Below are positions 6,807 to 9,255 of a DNA stretch of 9,255 nucleotides, piece by piece. Location: the NCBI GenBank assembly GCA_937967425.1, contig CALBST010000426.1, forward strand, positions 1 through 9,255, written 5' to 3'. The notes beneath the pieces are model-generated. The model was not told the origin of the DNA and did not search any database. It was given only the letters and a program-made list of their open reading frames with translations. A program made the translations under genes and the position numbers. How positions within the stretch are numbered: the stretch's first letter is position 1; each line of letters begins with the position of its first letter. This stretch comes from an uncultured Caulobacteraceae bacterium. GTDB lineage: Bacteria; Pseudomonadota; Alphaproteobacteria; Caulobacterales; TH1-2.

Positions 6807-7594
6807 CGCTTCTGATCGACAGCCATGTGAACCTGCATCATCACAGCTTCGATGAAGACCGCGATGCCGTGATCCAACGCGCGCGCGAAGCGGGCGTCGG
6901 TCGCATGATCACGATTTGCGATAAGATCGAGAACTTCGACCGCGTCATCGCCATCGCTGAGCAAAACGACGACATTTACGCCAGCGTCGGCGCGCATCCG
7001 CATTATGCAAAGGATCACCTCGATCTGGCGGCCGAACGGCTGATTGAGCTAGGCGCGCACGAAAAAGTGGTCGGAGTAGGGGAAACCGGCCTCGATCAGC
7101 ACTACAAATACAGCCCGTTTGAAGACCAAGTGAGGGTCTTCCGCGCGCACGCAGAGGCCGCGCGCGCGCTTGACAAGACGCTCATCATCCACACGCGCGA
7201 AGCCGACGAGGCGATGGCGGAATTGTTGGAGGAAGAGGCGGGGAAGGGCCCTCTTCGGATTCTGATGCATTGCTACACCAGCGGCGCCGCGCTCGCGCGC
7301 CGTGCTTTGGCGCTTGGCGCCTACATCTCGTTCTCAGGCATCATGACCTTCAAGAACGCGCACGACGTGCGCGCCATCGCCAGCGAGACGCCGCTCGATC
7401 GCATCATCGTTGAGACGGATTGCCCATATCTGACCCCTATTCCTTACCGCGGCCAACGCTGTGAGCCGATGCACGTCGCTTACGTCCAAAGCGCGTTAGC
7501 GAACTTGAGGGGGCTTGAGGAGGAGGAGGCGAGCGCCCTGCTCGCCGACAACTTCCACCGGCTTTTCCCAACCATACCGCGCGTGACGTCATGA
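6803..7594 (+). CDS. tatD: TatD-family metal-dependent hydrolase / DNase
   Basis: This 263-aa TIM-barrel protein of the amidohydrolase superfamily is like the TatD DNases: magnesium-dependent 3'-5' exonucleases linked to DNA repair, and despite the name not needed for Tat transport. Seen motifs are GAHPH (63-67), VGVGETGLD with Glu94, IIHTREAD with His130, LMHCYT with His156 and VETDCPYL with Asp206, all expected metal or catalytic positions. The N-terminal motif is DSHVNL instead of DSHCHL, so the second histidine of the HxH pair is Asn10. E. coli TatD also has a VNL there, so this may be subfamily-typical. An unusual HHH follows at 12-14. The GTG start at 6803 overlaps the holB stop (GTGA), with GGAG at 6788-6791. 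The gene ends in an ATGA overlap with the next. Cellular substrate is not evident from context. Confidence 0.92.
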   Translation: MTLLIDSHVNLHHHSFDEDRDAVIQRAREAGVGRMITICDKIENFDRVIAIAEQNDDIYASVGAHPHYAKDHLDLAAERLIELGAHEKVVGVGETGLDQHYKYSPFEDQVRVFRAHAEAARALDKTLIIHTREADEAMAELLEEEAGKGPLRILMHCYTSGAALARRALALGAYISFSGIMTFKNAHDVRAIASETPLDRIIVETDCPYLTPIPYRGQRCEPMHVAYVQSALANLRGLEEEEASALLADNFHRLFPTIPRVTS

Positions 7595-8409
7595 GCGGCA
7601 CGCTGCGCGTCACTATTCTCGGCTGCGGCTCCTCCGGCGGCGTTCCGCGCGCCACCGGCGATTGGGGCGTTTGCGATCCGAACGAACCGAAGAACCGCCG
7701 CACGCGCTGTGGAATCATGCTGCAAAAATGGACCGGGCAGGCGACCACGCCGAACGAGGCCACCACTGTCCTCATCGATACGCCGCCAGAACTGCGCCAG
7801 CAGCTGGCGGCGGCGGGGCCGTCGCATCTCGACGCCGTCCTCATCAGTCACGACCACGCCGATCAAATTCACGGCTTCGACGACATCCGCGCCTTCTTCA
7901 TCAAGCAGCGCAAACAGATCCCGACCTGGATCGACGCCGGCACGCGCGCGAGCTTCATGCAGCGCTTTGGCTACGCCTTCATGAGCGAAGGCGGCTATCC
8001 AGCGATCGCCAAGGACGCCGGCCACATGACGCCGCTCGTGCCCGTCATCGTCGACGGCCCCGGCGGCAAACTCGAAGTGCTGCCGCTCGAACAAGATCAC
8101 GGCTTCTCGAAGTCGCTGGGCTTCCGCGCCGGCGATGTTGCGTACTCAAACGATCTCGTGGCGATGCCTGAGACAACGTTCGAGGCGCTGGGCGGCTTGA
8201 AGCTCTGGATCGTTGATGCGCTGCGCGACACGCCGCATCCGACGCACGCGCACGTCGGCAAGGCGCTTGAATGGATCGAACGCCTCAAGCCTGAGCGCTC
8301 GGTGCTGACCAACATGCACATCGATCTCGACTACCAGGCGCTGAAGGCGAGGCTGCCAACCGGCGTCGAACCCGCATACGATGGCTGGGCTGGCGACTAT
8401 CCGATTTGA
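7591..8409 (+). CDS. MBL-fold metallo-hydrolase, PhnP-like
   Basis: This 272-aa metallo-beta-lactamase-fold hydrolase belongs to the group that includes PhnP, a phosphodiesterase acting on cyclic ribose phosphates. It starts with the fold's first strand, VTILGCGSSGGVPR. Cys28 and Cys40 frame the segment GDWGVCDPNEPKNRRTRC, possibly a structural metal site as in PhnP. The zinc motif reads H87-D-H89-A-D91-Q92, so the last His of HxHxDH is Gln. Further candidate ligands are His170, Asp188 (YSND) and His243 (NMHIDLDY). The usual C-terminal FDGM-like ending appears as YDGWAGDY. No phosphonate (phn) genes are present, so it should not be named phnP. It sits last in the dacA-holB-tatD run with a 4-bp ATGA overlap; tatD-MBL pairing is common in alphaproteobacteria as I recall. 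Substrate is unknown. Confidence 0.88.
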   Translation: MSGTLRVTILGCGSSGGVPRATGDWGVCDPNEPKNRRTRCGIMLQKWTGQATTPNEATTVLIDTPPELRQQLAAAGPSHLDAVLISHDHADQIHGFDDIRAFFIKQRKQIPTWIDAGTRASFMQRFGYAFMSEGGYPAIAKDAGHMTPLVPVIVDGPGGKLEVLPLEQDHGFSKSLGFRAGDVAYSNDLVAMPETTFEALGGLKLWIVDALRDTPHPTHAHVGKALEWIERLKPERSVLTNMHIDLDYQALKARLPTGVEPAYDGWAGDYPI

Positions 8410-8413
8410 GTCG

Positions 8414-8456
8414 GACATCGCTTCCCATAATCTATCTTATGCGAGATTTGGATGTC
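8414..8456 (+). promoter_or_regulatory. Nested inverted repeats covering the mazG start
   Basis: GACATC (8414-8419) is the exact inverse of GATGTC (8451-8456), which contains the mazG ATG at 8452-8454. Inside it, CATAA (8426-8430) pairs with TTATG (8437-8441) over a 6-base loop. In mRNA the two stems could hide the start codon and weak ribosome site. The same AT-rich patch could instead hold a promoter (TTGAGT 8406-8411, TAATCT 8428-8433), but matches are poor. Both readings are tentative. Confidence 0.25.
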
Positions 8457-9255
8457 GGCCCAACTAGCTGAAAACGCGAAAGAAAAGAGCGCAGACCGGC
8501 TCGCCCGAAACGCCGCCGCCACCCAGGCCGTGATCGACGTGATGGCTCAGCTCCGCAATCCGAATGGCGGCTGCCCGTGGGATATCGAGCAGAACTTCCG
8601 CACCATCGCGCCCTACACCATCGAGGAAGCCTACGAGGTCGCTGACGCGATCGAGCGCAACGATATGCCGGCGCTTAAGGAAGAGCTCGGCGACCTTCTC
8701 TTCCAAGTCGCCTTCCACGCCCGGATGGCCGAGGAGCTTGGCGCGTTTGATTTCGCCGACGTCGCCCAGGCGCTCGCCGACAAAATGATCGAGCGGCATC
8801 CGCACGTGTTCAGCGAAGCCGGCGATGGACGCACGGCCGAGCAGCAGACCGTCGCGTGGGAAACGCTCAAAGCCGAGAAGCGCGCCGCAAAAGGCGTCAC
8901 GTCGCTCCTGGACGATGTAGCGATGGCCCTCCCCGCCCTGCAGCGCGCTGAGAAGCTGACCAAGAGGGCGGCGCGCATCAATTTCGATTGGCCGAGCTCG
9001 ACGGAGGTGTTGGCAAAGCTCGACGAAGAGCTGGCCGAACTCAAAGCCGCCGAAGCCAGCGGCGACCAGGATCACATCGCCGAAGAGATGGGCGACATCC
9101 TCTTCGTGATGGCCAACCTCGCGCGCAAACTAAAGGTCGATCCCGAAGACGCCCTCCGCCGCGCCAACGCCAAGTTCACGCGGCGGTTTCAGTACATTGA
9201 GCGCAAGCTAGCCGAAGCCAACCGCACCGGCCCCCAGCCGCTGGACGACATGGAA
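8452..9255 (+). CDS. mazG: Nucleoside triphosphate pyrophosphohydrolase MazG (3' end cut by window)
   Basis: The frame is open for 268 codons to the window edge with no stop. MazG hydrolyses (d)NTPs to monophosphate and pyrophosphate, clearing aberrant nucleotides, and in E. coli also lowers ppGpp. Both tandem MazG domains are visible. The N-terminal one begins with LRNPNGGCPWDIEQNF and carries the metal-binding EEAYE and EELGD (the ExxE...ExxD pattern), then KMIERHPHVF. The second has KLDEELAEL and AEEMGDILF near residues 185-225. RINFDW and KFTRRFQYIE are also typical. Comparison with E. coli MazG (263 aa, N-terminus about 20 shorter) suggests only some 10-20 residues are missing. The ATG at 8452 has only weak GAGA (8443-8446) upstream. 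It is 42 bp after the MBL gene, so it may be cotranscribed or have its own promoter. Confidence 0.94.
   Translation, partial: MSAQLAENAKEKSADRLARNAAATQAVIDVMAQLRNPNGGCPWDIEQNFRTIAPYTIEEAYEVADAIERNDMPALKEELGDLLFQVAFHARMAEELGAFDFADVAQALADKMIERHPHVFSEAGDGRTAEQQTVAWETLKAEKRAAKGVTSLLDDVAMALPALQRAEKLTKRAARINFDWPSSTEVLAKLDEELAELKAAEASGDQDHIAEEMGDILFVMANLARKLKVDPEDALRRANAKFTRRFQYIERKLAEANRTGPQPLDDME

Overview
The window is a GC-rich, densely coded stretch of bacterial chromosome with every supported gene on the + strand. Gene content and protein style suggest an alphaproteobacterium. The evidence is a split SCOT-type CoA transferase, a soluble RlpA with a SPOR domain, a delta-prime subunit that keeps its Walker A, and a dac-holB-tatD-MBL gene order. 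The TatD start (DSHVNLHHH) and the MBL motif (HDHADQ) look like Caulobacterales/Hyphomonadaceae relatives, but that order-level guess is from memory and is tentative.

Layout: (1) 42-1396, scoA-scoB, the two subunits of a 3-oxoacid CoA transferase, overlapping by one base. (2) 1397-1610, a leader region with a weak hairpin, a 7-bp inverted repeat and a possible nine-codon leader ORF whose stop overlaps the next start. (3) 1611-3008, an exported protein with a coiled coil, a proline/alanine linker and a predicted outer-membrane beta-barrel, followed by a strong intrinsic terminator at 3026-3063. (4) 3118-3207, tRNA-Ser(UGA) with encoded CCA. (5) 3325-4527, rlpA, and 4612-5802, a D-alanyl-D-alanine carboxypeptidase; both act on periplasmic peptidoglycan. 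(6) 5811-8409, holB, tatD and a PhnP-like metallo-beta-lactamase-fold hydrolase, tightly packed behind dacA (8-bp gap, then two 4-bp overlaps), so dacA-holB-tatD-MBL is very likely one operon. (7) 8452 to the window edge, mazG, a nucleotide pyrophosphohydrolase missing only its last residues.

The genes are mostly housekeeping: ketone-body or short-chain acyl-CoA metabolism, septal wall processing, replication clamp loading, metal-dependent hydrolases and nucleotide-pool cleaning. I see no CRISPR array, transposase, integrase, toxin-antitoxin pair or defence island. I do not see a clearly new biological system. The points most worth checking are the FapF-like architecture of the barrel protein, its possible leader ORF, the absence of tmk and metG from an otherwise familiar cluster, and motif departures in DacA, TatD and the MBL protein.
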